A DNA stretch of 64,000 bases, taken from assembly GCF_022271405.1 (NCBI RefSeq), contig NZ_JAJNAL010000007.1:98995-162994 (forward strand). Reading direction: 5' to 3'. The position numbers and the translations under genes were made by a program. The notes under the pieces were generated by a model. That model saw only the letters and a list, made by a program, of their open reading frames with translations. It was not told the DNA's origin and ran no database searches. This DNA comes from Rhodopseudomonas infernalis. Its GTDB lineage: Bacteria; Pseudomonadota; Alphaproteobacteria; Rhizobiales; Xanthobacteraceae. Of the stretch, positions 7,197 through 17,616 are shown piece by piece; position 1 is the first letter of the stretch; every line of letters begins with the position of its first letter.

Positions 7197-8924
7197 GTGA
7201 ACGGGTTTCTCGCCAGCAACACTAATCTGAAATTCGCCTCTCAAAGATTCGGGGACCTGCGCGTGCGCCTGGAACAGTCATCGCTTTCATCACGACCGGC
7301 CCCGCGTACCGCCGAAGGCGAAGTCACATCCGGGACGATATCGCGATCGGCATCCGTCGCGGTGATGCGTGCAGGACTTCTGACCGCGGCCGGCGTGTTC
7401 GCCCTCACCTCCCATGCGGAAGCCTCGACGTGGTGGTGGCCGGAAGACGATACCGCCGTGTACGACACCCCCGCACCGCCGCCGCCGAAGCGGGCGCCGC
7501 GCAAGCCTCTGAATATCGACGCGCGCCAGGAGAAGCTGATCGAGAAGCAGACCGCCAAACCGCGCGGGCCGATCCTGATCTCGGTGTCGATCGATGAGCA
7601 GAAGCTGCGCGTCTACGACGCCAACGGCTTTTTTGCCGAGTCGCCGATCTCGACCGGCATGCGCGGCCACGCCACGCCGATGGGCGTGTTCAGCGTCATC
7701 CAGAAAAACAAATGGCACCGCTCCAACATCTACAGCGGCGCACCGATGCCCTACATGCAGCGGGTGACTTGGTCGGGCATCGCGTTGCATGCCGGCGTCG
7801 TGCCGGGCTATCCGGCGTCGCACGGCTGCATCCGGATGCCGAACACGTTCGCGATCAAGATGTGGGGCTGGACCCGGATGGGCGCGCGCGTGATCATCAC
7901 GCCAGGTGACGTCACCCCGACCAATTTTACCCACGCGCTGCTGACCGGAAAACGGACCCCACCGCCGGAAGCGGCGCCGATGGCGTCCGACCCGCAGAAG
8001 CCCGCGACGTCCTCGAAATCCGACAAGGCCGCCGCAGCTGAACCGACCGCGCCGACGTCGGGCGAGCTGCGCGCCAGCATCCTGCACGATGGCGAGGTCA
8101 GCCCGGTCAAAACCGCCGATGCGAGCGGCGCGCACCCGGACGCCGCCATGGTGGTTGCCGACGTGGGGCACTCGGCTTCGGATGCACCTGCTGCGGACAA
8201 GAAGCTGACGGTCGTGGCAGCCGCGTCGGACGACGCCGATCCGGCGACGACTGCCTCGGTCAGCAAGCCCGAGCCGGCCAAGCCGGACGCCGCAAAGCCG
8301 CAGACGGCGCAGTCCGCTGCGGACGAAAATACGCCATCGGTCAATGACAAAGCGCCGTCTGCTCAGGCACCGGATCAAGCGGCTGGCGATGCTGGCGCCA
8401 AGGACGCCACAAAGGATGCGGCAAAGGATCAGTCCCGCGCCACGGAGCCTGCCGTTGCGGCGACGCCCGAACTGCCCGCGGCCAAGCGTGGCGGCGGACA
8501 GATCGCCATGTTTGTCAGCGCCAAGGATCAGAAGCTCTACGTGCGTCAGAACATGACGCCGCTGTTCGACGTTCCGGTCACCATCGCGGCAGGCGAACGG
8601 CCGCTCGGCACACACGTCTTCACCGCTGAGCTGGCGAAGGACGACAGCGTGCGCTGGACCGTGGTCACGCTGCCGGCGCCGCGCCGCAGTGAGGAGCTGA
8701 GCAGTTCCCGTCGTACCAAGAAGGCTTTGGCGCCGGTTGTGAATGCGGCATCCGAGGTCGAAGGCCCTGCCGCGGCCCTTGATCGGCTGACGATCCCGCC
8801 GGAGGCGATGGCCCGAGTCGCGGAAGCGATCTCCACCGGTTCGTCGCTGATCGTGTCCGATCAAGGGATCAAGGCCAGCGGTGAAACCGGTCAGGGAACT
8901 GATTTTATCATCAGCCTGCGCTAG
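7197..8924 (+). CDS. L,D-transpeptidase (YkuD) with a degenerate second YkuD-like half
   Basis: The 575-residue product begins at GTG 7197; a later start such as M57 is possible because the membrane/signal segment is at about 57-77. The first YkuD domain (about 125-240) has H198-A-G and the catalytic S-H-G-C-I-R-M-P (208-215, Cys 211), so it can crosslink peptidoglycan stem peptides in the periplasm. A 180-residue Ala/Lys/Asp-rich linker follows (about 250-430). The C-terminal part (435-575) repeats the start of the fold (D-Q-K-L-Y-V, then G-T-H-V-F-T) but has no H-G-C. It ends in S-S-L-I-V-S-D and G-Q-G-T-D-F-I. Confidence 0.9.
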   Translation: MNGFLASNTNLKFASQRFGDLRVRLEQSSLSSRPAPRTAEGEVTSGTISRSASVAVMRAGLLTAAGVFALTSHAEASTWWWPEDDTAVYDTPAPPPPKRAPRKPLNIDARQEKLIEKQTAKPRGPILISVSIDEQKLRVYDANGFFAESPISTGMRGHATPMGVFSVIQKNKWHRSNIYSGAPMPYMQRVTWSGIALHAGVVPGYPASHGCIRMPNTFAIKMWGWTRMGARVIITPGDVTPTNFTHALLTGKRTPPPEAAPMASDPQKPATSSKSDKAAAAEPTAPTSGELRASILHDGEVSPVKTADASGAHPDAAMVVADVGHSASDAPAADKKLTVVAAASDDADPATTASVSKPEPAKPDAAKPQTAQSAADENTPSVNDKAPSAQAPDQAAGDAGAKDATKDAAKDQSRATEPAVAATPELPAAKRGGGQIAMFVSAKDQKLYVRQNMTPLFDVPVTIAAGERPLGTHVFTAELAKDDSVRWTVVTLPAPRRSEELSSSRRTKKALAPVVNAASEVEGPAAALDRLTIPPEAMARVAEAISTGSSLIVSDQGIKASGETGQGTDFIISLR

Positions 8925-9129
8925 TTCCGGACGACCGTACCGATCACCGGCAACAACGCTGTGTCCGCCGCGCCCGCGATCCGCGCGAATCTGCGGGCAA
9001 CTCGGCGCGGGCGGCGAATAACCGTTGCCGGGGCCGCTTTCCTGCCTCTACGCTGACGCCAACAGGCGGAAGCTATCGCTGCTTGGCGGGGAACGCTGGG
9101 CAGCGTACGGCGGCGGAAGGATGACGGGG

Positions 9130-10092
9130 ATGCGGATCGCCACAGGTGTTCTGGTTGCAAGCGCGGTGTCTCTCAGCGCGATCGGTGTCGCCTGGTCGCA
9201 GGCGGCGCCAAAGGCCGCCGCCCCCGCTCAGGCCGCTGCACCGGCCGCCACTCCCGCTCCCACGCCTGCTGCGACTCCTGCGCCCGCGCCGGCCCCGGTC
9301 AAGCAGGCTTGCGCCAATCCGGACGCGCTCGGCGTCGGCCGCATCGTCGAGATCGACACCACAGGCGGTCCGGGGTTTGGTTTCGAGCATTTCAAGCAGC
9401 TCGACTTCCTGCGCGACAAGGAAGTCGTGCTGACCTTCGACGACGGCCCGTGGCCGGTGAACACGCCGGCCGTGCTCAAGGCGCTGGCCGACCAGTGCAC
9501 CAAGGCGATCTTCTTCCCGATCGGCAAGCACGCCACCTATCACCCGGAGATCCTCAAGCAGGTCGCGGCGGCGGGGCACACCGTCGGCGCCCACACCTGG
9601 GCCCACACCAATCTCGGCAACAAGAAGCTCACCGACGACCAGCGCAAGGACGAGATCGAGAAGGGCTACGCCGCGGTGAAGTGGGCACTCGGCGCCGCAC
9701 CGTCGCCGTTCTTCCGTTTCCCGGCCCTGCAGCATCCGCCCGAGATGGTCACCTATCTGGGTACGCGCAACATCGCGATGTTCTCCTGCGATCTCGACTC
9801 GTTCGACTTCAAGGCGCGCAAGCCCGAGCAGGTCGTCGACACCGTGATGAAAAAGGTCGACCGCCTCGGCAAGGGCATCATTCTGATGCACGACTTCCAG
9901 AAGAGCACCGCCGAGGCGTTGCCCGAACTGCTGCGCCGGCTGAAGGCCGGCGGCTACAAGGTGGTGCAGATGCGTGCCAAGGCGCCGGTGGTGACGATGG
10001 CGAAGTACGACGAGGAACTCGCCAAGAGCAACGCGCTGCCGACCGTCAGCTCGCGGCCGGTCAGCTCCGTCGTTCAGACCATCTCCGAGTAA
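9130..10092 (+). CDS. Secreted polysaccharide deacetylase (NodB domain)
   Basis: An ATG at 9121 abuts the GGAAGG at 9115-9120, so I prefer the ATG at 9130, 9 nt downstream. It gives 320 residues. A signal peptide (about 1-25) and a Pro/Ala-rich spacer (26-57) precede a NodB homology domain. The domain has T-F-D-D-G-P at 102-107, the metal-binding H155-x3-H159 in G-A-H-T-W-A-H, R-F-P near 196, and M-H-D-F near 258. The enzyme should remove N-acetyl groups from a cell-wall or exopolysaccharide glucosamine polymer. It follows the L,D-transpeptidase in the same direction, which fits envelope remodelling. Confidence 0.88.
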   Translation: MRIATGVLVASAVSLSAIGVAWSQAAPKAAAPAQAAAPAATPAPTPAATPAPAPAPVKQACANPDALGVGRIVEIDTTGGPGFGFEHFKQLDFLRDKEVVLTFDDGPWPVNTPAVLKALADQCTKAIFFPIGKHATYHPEILKQVAAAGHTVGAHTWAHTNLGNKKLTDDQRKDEIEKGYAAVKWALGAAPSPFFRFPALQHPPEMVTYLGTRNIAMFSCDLDSFDFKARKPEQVVDTVMKKVDRLGKGIILMHDFQKSTAEALPELLRRLKAGGYKVVQMRAKAPVVTMAKYDEELAKSNALPTVSSRPVSSVVQTISE

Positions 10093-10130
10093 TCGGGTAG
10101 CGGCTTGATCATTTGCTTCCTCGAGGCCCG

Positions 10131-10700
10131 ATGACGGGCACGCCGGCGCTGCGCATCGAAGGCTTCGTCATCGTCTCCGGCGAGGGCAATCTGGCGGATG
10201 CCGCCGGCGTGATGCCGGATGTTCTGAAATTCGAGGGCGATCAGCGTTTCTTTGCCGACGCGCTAGACCGCGCAGCGCTGATCGTGCACGGCCGCAATTC
10301 ATTCGAGGACCAGCCAGCTTCGCCGCGCCGCAAGCGGCTGCTGATCACGCGGCAGGTCGCGAGCCTCGGCTCCGATCCGACCAATCCGAACGCGGTGCTG
10401 TGGAATCCCGCCGGTTGCTCGTTCGATGAGGCGCGGGCCCGCACGGGTGTCGAAGCGGGAATGGTCGCGGTGATCGGCGGACCGGACGTCTTCGCGATGT
10501 TCTACGATCGCTACGACACGTTCTGGCTGTCCGATGCGCCGCATGTTCGCTTGCCCGGTGGCCAGCCGTGCTTCCCGGGCGTGCCGGCGCAGACGCCGCA
10601 GCAAATTCTCACCGCTCACGGGCTCGTCGCCGCGGAGCGGATCGTGCTGGACGCAGCTCACGACGTCGGCGTCACGCCTTGGCGGCGCGCGACTGGCTAG
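10131..10700 (+). CDS. Dihydrofolate-reductase-like protein
   Basis: The 189-residue product (ATG 10131; GAGG a few bases upstream) keeps the DHFR/RibD-C layout. It shows G-V-M-P-D-V-L-K-F-E-G-D-Q near 25-36, V-H-G-R-N-S-F-E for the NADPH-binding G-R-x-S/T loop, K-R-L-L-I-T-R, and V-I-G-G-P-D-V-F for the second cofactor loop. Some classical folate-site residues differ, so a true DHFR role is not certain. Its last 4 bp overlap the end of the convergent DoxX gene. Confidence 0.65.
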   Translation: MTGTPALRIEGFVIVSGEGNLADAAGVMPDVLKFEGDQRFFADALDRAALIVHGRNSFEDQPASPRRKRLLITRQVASLGSDPTNPNAVLWNPAGCSFDEARARTGVEAGMVAVIGGPDVFAMFYDRYDTFWLSDAPHVRLPGGQPCFPGVPAQTPQQILTAHGLVAAERIVLDAAHDVGVTPWRRATG

Positions 10701-11143
10701 ACGTCATTCGTCGTGACGACGGTCGTCGTCCCGCGGCCGATGCCGGCGATGATGAACAGCGCGCCGATCAGCGACAGGTTCTTCAGCGCGGCGATCAGAT
10801 TGGTCTGCGCGTCGATGCCGGACTGGTTCCAGAAGTCGTGGTAGTAGAAGATCGTCGCCGCGACGAACAGCGCCAGCACCAGCGCGAAGAATCGCGCGCC
10901 GAAATTCAGCGCAATCATCAGGCCGCAGATCAGTTCGACAGCCCCCGCCCCGATCGCCAGCATCTGGGCGAACGGCATGCCGGCCAGTCCCTCGAGCTGC
11001 GACGTGTAGGTGGAGAGCATCTCCGGCACGCCGATCTTCTGCGTCTTCTCCGTCGTCGCCGCCAGATCGATCAGCTTGGCGGCGCCGGAGAAGATGAACA
11101 GCACGGAAAACAGGAAGCGCCCGAGAGACACGAAAGCAGGCAT
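10697..11143 (-). CDS. DoxX-family membrane protein
   Basis: The ATG at 11143 is chosen over an upstream TTG because GTGGGGTCG precedes it. It gives 148 residues with four transmembrane helices (about 5-25, 52-74, 78-100, 110-133). The DoxX hallmarks are F-I-F-S-G-A-A-K-L-I, A-G-A-V-E-L-I-C-G-L and F-Y-Y-H-D-F-W. DoxX proteins sit in the inner membrane and are linked to quinone or thiol redox. No operon partner here. Confidence 0.88.
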   Translation of the reverse strand: MPAFVSLGRFLFSVLFIFSGAAKLIDLAATTEKTQKIGVPEMLSTYTSQLEGLAGMPFAQMLAIGAGAVELICGLMIALNFGARFFALVLALFVAATIFYYHDFWNQSGIDAQTNLIAALKNLSLIGALFIIAGIGRGTTTVVTTNDV

Positions 11144-11310
11144 GGTCGACCCCACTGGCAAGCGAAAGCGGTGCAGACCGCTCGCCGAGTATGAGGAGTC
11201 GCCCGTCGCTTTTCAAACGGTCAGATCGCGTACCGAAGGTTTACGCACCGCGAGTTGATGTAAGCGCGCTGGCGCTGGTTATGGCTGGCGAGCTCAACCA
11301 CTCCACGCCG

Positions 11311-11415
11311 GTCATCGCCCGGCTCGTCCGGGCGACCCAGTATTCCAGAGCGGCTGCGGTGATGATCAGCAGCGCTCTGGAATACTGGGCCCTCCGCTTT
11401 CGCGGAGGGCGACGG
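11311..11415. repeat. Palindromic repeat, 'CCCAGTATTCC' family, copy 1
   Basis: A nested palindrome: the arms GACCCAGTATTCCAGAGCG and CGCTCTGGAATACTGGG flank a short centre, inside outer GC-rich stems (CGCCCGGCTCGTCCGGGCG and CCCTCCGCTTTCGCGGAGGG). A diverged relative lies at 60247-60334. It occupies most of the gap between doxX and maeB. Confidence 0.8.
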
Positions 11416-11467
11416 CTGAATGTAGTGTTGGCGCAGTGCCTCGCTTCATTGCGCGCCGGCGTCGATC

Positions 11468-13777
11468 TCAGGCAAACAGCGTCCGCTGATGTCGCCCTGC
11501 CCGTTCCTGCGCCTCCACGACCGCGACGGCGGTCATGTTCAGAATGCCGCGCGGCGTCACCGACGGCGTCAGGATGTGTGCCGGCCGCGCGGGACCGACC
11601 AGGATCGGGCCGACCGGCAGCGCGTCGGCCAGCACCTTGATCATCTGATAGGCGATGTTGGCGCTGTCGAGGTTCGGCATGATCAGCACGTTGGCACCGC
11701 CCTCGAGCCGGGAATGCGGCAAGATCATTTCGCGGGCGCTTTGCACCAGCGCGCTGTCGCCCTGCATCTCGCCGTCAGCCTCGATCTCCGGGTGACGCTC
11801 GGCAAGCAGCGCTGTCGCACGTCGCACCTTCAGGGATGAATCGGTCGGATAGCTGCCGAAATCCGAATGCGACAGGAAGGCGATCCTCGGCTTGATGTTG
11901 AAGCGCTGGACATGCACCGCCGCGAGCGCCGCCACTTCGGCCAGTTCCTCGGCGGTCGGGTTGGGACGCACCTGTGTATCGGCCAGGAAGATCGCGCCCT
12001 TGCTGGTGATCATCAGCGCCAGCGCCGCATAGTCCGAGACACCGGGTAGCAGACCGATGACGTCACGGACATGACGCAGATGGTTCATGTAGCGGCCGTC
12101 GAGGCCGCAGATCATCGCATCCGCCTCGCCGCGGGCCACCGCGAGCGCGGCGATCACGGTCGAGTTGGTGCGCACCACCGTACGCGCGGCCGCCGGCGTC
12201 ACGCCGGAGCGACCGGCGATGTCGACATAGGACTGCACGTAGGAACGATAGCGCGGATCGTCCTGCGGGTTGACGAGGTCGAAGTCCTCGCCGGCCCTGA
12301 TCGACAGGCCGCTCCGCTTGATCCGCGCCTCGACCACCGCCGGACGGCCGACCAGGATCGGCCGCGCCAGCTTTTCCTCGAGGATCGTCTGCACCGCGTG
12401 CAGCACGCGCTCGTCTTCGCCTTCGGCGTAGATGACGCGCACGGGCTGCGCCTTCGCCTTGGCGAACACCGGCTTCATCACCAGGCCGGAGCGGAAGGCG
12501 AAGCGCTCGAGCTGCGCGTAGTAATCGTCGAACGAGGTGATCGGCCGCGTCGCCACGCCCGAATCCATCGCCGCCATCGCCACCGCAGGCGCGATGCGCA
12601 GGATCAGCCGTGGATCGAACGGGCTCGGGATCAGCGAGCCGGCGCCGAAGCCGAGCACTTCATCTGTGTCGAGCCCGGCCGCCACCGGATCGGCCGGCGG
12701 ATCGCGAGCCAATTGGGCGATCGCGTCGACCGCAGCGATCTTCATTTCCTCATTGATCGCCGTGGCGCCGACGTCGAGCGCGCCGCGGAAGATATACGGA
12801 AAGCACAGGACGTTGTTGACCTGGTTCGGGAAATCCGAACGGCCGGTGCAGATCAGCGCATCGGGACGCGCCTTGCGGACTTCGTCCGGCATGATCTCCG
12901 GCGTCGGATTGGCGAGCGCCATCACCAGCGGCTTCTCGGCCATCTGCTGCACCATCTCGGGCGTCAGCACCTTCGGACCGGACAGGCCGAGGAAGACGTC
13001 GGCGTCGGGGATCACTTCGGCCAGCGTCCGCTTGTCGGTCTTCTGCGCGTAGACCTCCTTCCAGCGGTCCATCAGCACGTTGCGGCCTTCGTAGACCAGG
13101 CCTTCGAGATCGCAGACCCAGATGTTCTCGCGCTTGGCGCCGAGCGACACCAGCAAGTTGAGACAGGCGAGCGCCGCCGCGCCGGCGCCGGCGGTGACGA
13201 TCTTGACCTCGGAGATATCCTTGCCCTTCAGCAAAAGCGCGTTCTTGACCGCGGCGCCGACGATGATCGCAGTGCCGTGCTGATCATCGTGAAACACCGG
13301 GATCTTCATGCGCTCTTTGAGCTGCGCTTCGATCTCGAAGCACTCCGGGCCCTTGATGTCCTCGAGATTGATACCGCCGAACGTCGGCTCCAGCGCCGCC
13401 ACGGTCTCGACCACGCGCTCGATCGTGTCGGCGGCGAGCTCGATGTCGAACACGTCGATGTCGGCGAACTTCTTGAACAGAACCGCCTTGCCTTCCATCA
13501 CCGGCTTGGACGCCAGCGGCCCGATGTTGCCGAGGCCCAGCACGGCGGTACCATTGGTGACCACCGCGACCAGATTGCCGCGCACGGTGAGATCGGCCGC
13601 CTGCGACGGATCGGCCGCGATCGCATTACACGCCGCGGCGACGCCCGGCGTGTAGGCGAGCGCCAGATCGCGCTGGTTGGCGAGCGGCTTGGAGGCGTGG
13701 ACCTCGAGTTTGCCGGGGCGCGGCGAACGGTGATAAGCGAGCGCCTGGGATTGCAGATCTTCAGAATTGGACGCCAT
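11468..13777 (-). CDS. maeB: NADP-type malic enzyme fused to a phosphotransacetylase-like domain
   Basis: The start is the ATG at 13777 (GGAGA 5 nt upstream), giving 769 residues. The N-terminal malic enzyme part (about 1-430) has L-A-Y-T-P-G-V-A, the catalytic region with [20 protein letters not shown] and a nucleotide site T-A-G-A-G-A-A-A. The C-terminal 330 residues match phosphate acetyl/butyryltransferase, which in this family is catalytically weak and regulates the enzyme. It converts malate to pyruvate and CO2 with NADP reduction. Length and architecture are normal for alphaproteobacterial MaeB. Confidence 0.95.
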   Translation of the reverse strand: MASNSEDLQSQALAYHRSPRPGKLEVHASKPLANQRDLALAYTPGVAAACNAIAADPSQAADLTVRGNLVAVVTNGTAVLGLGNIGPLASKPVMEGKAVLFKKFADIDVFDIELAADTIERVVETVAALEPTFGGINLEDIKGPECFEIEAQLKERMKIPVFHDDQHGTAIIVGAAVKNALLLKGKDISEVKIVTAGAGAAALACLNLLVSLGAKRENIWVCDLEGLVYEGRNVLMDRWKEVYAQKTDKRTLAEVIPDADVFLGLSGPKVLTPEMVQQMAEKPLVMALANPTPEIMPDEVRKARPDALICTGRSDFPNQVNNVLCFPYIFRGALDVGATAINEEMKIAAVDAIAQLARDPPADPVAAGLDTDEVLGFGAGSLIPSPFDPRLILRIAPAVAMAAMDSGVATRPITSFDDYYAQLERFAFRSGLVMKPVFAKAKAQPVRVIYAEGEDERVLHAVQTILEEKLARPILVGRPAVVEARIKRSGLSIRAGEDFDLVNPQDDPRYRSYVQSYVDIAGRSGVTPAAARTVVRTNSTVIAALAVARGEADAMICGLDGRYMNHLRHVRDVIGLLPGVSDYAALALMITSKGAIFLADTQVRPNPTAEELAEVAALAAVHVQRFNIKPRIAFLSHSDFGSYPTDSSLKVRRATALLAERHPEIEADGEMQGDSALVQSAREMILPHSRLEGGANVLIMPNLDSANIAYQMIKVLADALPVGPILVGPARPAHILTPSVTPRGILNMTAVAVVEAQERAGRHQRTLFA

Positions 13778-13946
13778 GAGGTCTCCGAGCGGCCTCGCCG
13801 ACAATGCGTCGTCGAATGTGCCGCTATCCTATCAGCAGTCGTTGATACCAATTTGTCGCTCGCATGTCCCGTCGTTCCGGGCATACGCGTCATCACGCCT
13901 ACGCAACGTCGTCACGTCCTGGTTGCAGCGCGGCTCTGGACACGCC

Positions 13947-13971
13947 GATGCCCGCGACAGGCGCGGGCATC
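13947..13971 (-). terminator. Hairpin downstream of aspS
   Basis: A perfect 10-bp GC stem (13947-13956 with 13962-13971) with a 5-nt loop starts 24 bp after the aspS stop. There is no T-run, so its strength as a terminator is doubtful. Confidence 0.5.
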
Positions 13972-13994
13972 TCGAATCCGAGCAGGCGGCCCCC

Positions 13995-15767
13995 TCACTC
14001 TTCTTGCAGATTGAGCCGGATGTGCAGCTCGCGCAACTGCTTCGGCGCCACCTGCGACGGCGCGCCCATCAGCAGGTCCTCGGCGCGCTGGTTCATCGGG
14101 AAGAGCGAGATCTCGCGCAGGTTCGTGGTGCCGCACAGCAGCATCACGATGCGATCGACGCCCGCCGCCATGCCGCCATGCGGCGGCGCGCCGTATTGGA
14201 AGGCGCGGTACATGCCGCCGAAGCGATCGATCACTTCCTGTTCGCCGTAGCCCGCGATCTCGAACGCCTTCACCATCGCCTCGGGACGATGGTTGCGGAT
14301 GCCGCCCGATGCGATCTCATAGCCGTTGCAGGTGATGTCGTACTGGAAGGCTTTGATCGTCAGCGGATCCTGCGACGTCAGCGCGTCCATGCCACCCTGC
14401 GGCATCGAGAACGGGTTGTGCGAGAAGTCGACCTTCTTGTCGTCCTCGTTGTACTCGTACATCGGGAAGTCGACGACCCAGGCGAGCGCGAACTGATCCT
14501 TGTCGACGAGATTGAGCTCCTCGCCGACGCGGGTGCGCGCGAGGCCAGCGAACTTGACGAACTTCGACGGATCGCCCGCGACGAAGAACGCCGCGTCGCC
14601 GGCCTTCAGGCCGAGCGCCGCGCGGATCGCTTCGGTGCGCTCGGCGCCGATGTTGTTCGCAAGCGGACCGGCGCCCTCGCCGCCTTCACGCCACATGATG
14701 TAGCCGAGGCCCGGCTGGCCTTCGCCCTGCGCCCACGAGTTCATGCGGTCGCAGAACGCGCGGCTGCCGCCGCCCGGTCCCGGGATCGCCCAGACCTGGT
14801 TGCGCTCTTCTTCGAGCATGCGCGCGAACACCTTGAAGCCCGAGCCGCGGAAGTGCTCGGAGACGTCCTGCATCTCGATCGGGTTGCGCAGGTCCGGCTT
14901 GTCGGTGCCGTATTTGCGCATGCTGTCGGCGAAGGCGATGCGCGGCCAGCCCTTGGTGACGCGCTTGCCCTTGGCGAATTCTTCGAACACGCCAGTGATC
15001 ACCGGCTCCATAGCGGCGAACACGTCGTCCTGCGTGATGAAGCTCATCTCGACGTCGAGCTGATAGAACTCGCCGGGCAGACGGTCGGCGCGCGGGTCTT
15101 CGTCGCGGAAGCACGGCGCGATCTGGAAGTAGCGATCGAAGCCCGACATCATCAGCAGCTGCTTGTACTGCTGCGGCGCCTGCGGCAGCGCGTAGAACTT
15201 GCCGGGATGAATGCGCGACGGCACCAGGAAGTCGCGCGCGCCTTCCGGCGACGACGCGGTCAGGATCGGCGTCTGGAATTCGAAGAAGCCCTGCTCCTTC
15301 ATGCGCCGGCGCATCGAGTCGACGATCGCGCCGCGGGTCATGATGTTCTGGTGCAGCTTCTCGCGGCGCAGGTCGAGGAAGCGATAGCGCAGGCGCACGT
15401 CTTCCGGATAATCCTGCTCGCCGAACACCGGCAGCGGCAGTTCGCCGGCCGGCCCCAGCACCTCGATCTCGGTGATGAAGATTTCCACCTGCCCGGTCGG
15501 CAGATCCGGATTCTCGGTACCCCCGGGGCGGCGGCGCACACGGCCGTCGATCCGCACCACCCATTCGGAGCGCAGCTTCTCGGCATCCTTGAAGGCGGGC
15601 GAATCCGGGTCGGCCACGCACTGGGTGATGCCGTAATGGTCGCGCAAATCGATGAACAGCACGCCGCCATGGTCGCGGATGCGATGGCACCAGCCGGACA
15701 GGCGAACGGTCTGGTCGATATCGCTGTCGCGGAGCGCGCCGCAGGTATGGGTTCGGTAACGGTGCAT
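13995..15767 (-). CDS. aspS: Aspartyl-tRNA synthetase
   Basis: The 590-residue bacterial-type AspRS begins [17 protein letters not shown]. It has the N-terminal OB fold (1-110), class II motif 2 around [10 protein letters not shown], the flipping-loop and GAD insert (about 290-420), and motif 3 with [14 protein letters not shown] near the C-terminus. It charges tRNA-Asp in the cytoplasm. Length and motifs are complete. Confidence 0.97.
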   Translation of the reverse strand: MHRYRTHTCGALRDSDIDQTVRLSGWCHRIRDHGGVLFIDLRDHYGITQCVADPDSPAFKDAEKLRSEWVVRIDGRVRRRPGGTENPDLPTGQVEIFITEIEVLGPAGELPLPVFGEQDYPEDVRLRYRFLDLRREKLHQNIMTRGAIVDSMRRRMKEQGFFEFQTPILTASSPEGARDFLVPSRIHPGKFYALPQAPQQYKQLLMMSGFDRYFQIAPCFRDEDPRADRLPGEFYQLDVEMSFITQDDVFAAMEPVITGVFEEFAKGKRVTKGWPRIAFADSMRKYGTDKPDLRNPIEMQDVSEHFRGSGFKVFARMLEEERNQVWAIPGPGGGSRAFCDRMNSWAQGEGQPGLGYIMWREGGEGAGPLANNIGAERTEAIRAALGLKAGDAAFFVAGDPSKFVKFAGLARTRVGEELNLVDKDQFALAWVVDFPMYEYNEDDKKVDFSHNPFSMPQGGMDALTSQDPLTIKAFQYDITCNGYEIASGGIRNHRPEAMVKAFEIAGYGEQEVIDRFGGMYRAFQYGAPPHGGMAAGVDRIVMLLCGTTNLREISLFPMNQRAEDLLMGAPSQVAPKQLRELHIRLNLQEE

Positions 15768-16026
15768 GGAAATCCCGGAAAAGCCGTCTTTGGGCAGAAT
15801 CGAGTGTCCGCAGGCCTGCGGAGAGCGTCAGGGTTTACCCGAGCAGCCCCCCCGCGGCAACCAGATGAAACCCGCGCGGGACGTGGTTTTGTGCGGCACG
15901 GCGGCCGGCCGCGCAGGCGCCGGGCCCGGCGGCCTGAAAGGCTGAGCGGTGGCGCAGGCCGCCATATTGAAACCTGACAGTTTCCAGCCGATTGTTTGAA
16001 GGCGAACCATTCTTATCTGGTGCCGG

Positions 16027-17505
16027 ATGACCATCCATTTCCCGTTCGACAATAGCTACACCGCCCTGCCGGAGACGTTCTTCGCGCGCGTGGCCCCCAC
16101 TCCGGTCGCCGCGCCGCGGCTGGTGAAGCTGAACCGCCCGCTGGCCGAACGGCTCCGCCTGGACGCCGACTGGCTGGCCAGCCCGGAAGGCACGGCGGTT
16201 CTCGCCGGCGCCCGCGTGCCCGAGGGCGCGGCGTCGATCGCGCTGGCCTATGCGGGCCACCAGTTCGGCCAGTTCGTGCCGCAGCTCGGCGATGGCCGGG
16301 CGGTCCTGCTTGGCGAGGTCATCGACAAGGACGGGGTTCGCCGCGACATCCAGCTCAAGGGCTCCGGCCGCACGCCGTTTTCGCGAATGGGCGACGGCCG
16401 CGCCGCGCTCGGCCCGGTGCTGCGCGAATATATCGTCAGCGAAGCGATGGCGGCGCTCGGCGTCCCGACCACCCGCTCGCTCGCCGCGGTGCTCACCGGC
16501 GAACAGGTGATCCGCGATCCGATCCAGCCCGGCGCCGTGCTGACCCGAGTCGCATCGAGCCATATCCGGGTCGGCACCTTCCAGTTCTTCGCCGCCCGCG
16601 GCGACCGGGATGCGGTAAGGGCGCTGGCCGACCACGTCATCGCGCGCCATTATCCGGACGCCGCACAGGCCGAGGCGCCCTATCTGGCGCTGCTCGAGGG
16701 CGTGATCGCCCGCCAGGCCGAGCTGATCGCGCGCTGGATGATGATCGGCTTCATCCATGGCGTGATGAACACCGACAATTGCTCGATCGCCGGCGAAACC
16801 ATCGATTACGGCCCGTGCGCCTTCATGGACACCTTCGATCCCAAGACGGTGTATTCGTCGATCGACCAGATGGGCCGCTACGCCTATGGCAACCAGCCTC
16901 CCATCGCGTTGTGGAACCTGACGCGGCTCGCCGAGTGCCTGGTGCCGCTGCTGGCGGACGACGACGACAAGGGCATCGAGATCGCCCAGACGGCGCTCGG
17001 CGTCTTCGCGGAACGCTTCAACACCGCCTATCTGGCGCGGCTCGCCGCCAAACTCGGCCTGGCGACCGTGCAGGACGAGGATCCGCAGCTATGCCAGGAC
17101 TTCCTGGCGGCGATGGCCCGCGGCCGGGCCGATTTCACCCTTGCGTTCCGCCGTCTCAGCGACGCCGCCGGCGATCCATCGGATCTCGGCACGGTTCGGG
17201 CTCTGTTCGAGGATCCTGCCGCGTTCGACGAATGGGCGCCGCGCTGGCAGCAGCGGATCGCAACCGAGGAGCAGAATAATACCGATCGGCAGGCTGCGAT
17301 GCGCGCGGTCAACCCGGCCTACATTCCGCGCAACCATCAGATCGAGGCGGTGATCAGGGCGGCCGTCGACCAGAACGATTTTGCGCCTTTCGAGCGGCTG
17401 CTCGAAGTTTTGGCCAACCCCTTCCGGGAACTGCCGGAATTCGCCCGCTATGCACAGCCGCCGCAGCCCCATGAGGAGGTGTTGCAAACCTTCTGCGGAA
17501 CTTGA
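16027..17505 (+). CDS. selO: SelO-type protein AMPylase (UPF0061, YdiU)
   Basis: The 492-residue pseudokinase-fold protein shows the SelO signatures Y-A-G-H-Q-F-G-Q-F, L-G-D-G-R-A, Q-L-K-G-S-G-R-T-P-F-S-R, D-G-R-A-A-L-G-P and M-N-T-D-N-C-S-I with I-D-Y-G-P-C-A-F. SelO transfers AMP to protein hydroxyl groups and affects redox homeostasis. A penultimate-region Cys (F-C-G-T at the very end) occupies the place of the redox Cys or Sec of the family. Extra cysteines follow the metal-binding Asn and the D-Y-G motif. It is divergent from aspS. Confidence 0.93.
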   Translation: MTIHFPFDNSYTALPETFFARVAPTPVAAPRLVKLNRPLAERLRLDADWLASPEGTAVLAGARVPEGAASIALAYAGHQFGQFVPQLGDGRAVLLGEVIDKDGVRRDIQLKGSGRTPFSRMGDGRAALGPVLREYIVSEAMAALGVPTTRSLAAVLTGEQVIRDPIQPGAVLTRVASSHIRVGTFQFFAARGDRDAVRALADHVIARHYPDAAQAEAPYLALLEGVIARQAELIARWMMIGFIHGVMNTDNCSIAGETIDYGPCAFMDTFDPKTVYSSIDQMGRYAYGNQPPIALWNLTRLAECLVPLLADDDDKGIEIAQTALGVFAERFNTAYLARLAAKLGLATVQDEDPQLCQDFLAAMARGRADFTLAFRRLSDAAGDPSDLGTVRALFEDPAAFDEWAPRWQQRIATEEQNNTDRQAAMRAVNPAYIPRNHQIEAVIRAAVDQNDFAPFERLLEVLANPFRELPEFARYAQPPQPHEEVLQTFCGT

Positions 17506-17616
17506 TCGGCGCACGCTGAGCGTGTCTAGTGCTTCGGATTCGATGGCTTTTCGGGCAAACGGCAGTCTGCCGCCCCTGACCCCCAGGCCGGTTTTTCCGA
17601 AACGCGACAGAGTTTA

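Noticed and set aside
12071..14014. A 647-codon open frame on the plus strand
   Set aside because: It runs antisense to maeB, is Arg/His-rich shadow sequence of high-GC third positions, and has no family-like motif.
13767..15977. A 736-codon open frame on the plus strand
   Set aside because: It is antisense to aspS, which is unambiguous; composition is that of a GC-rich shadow.
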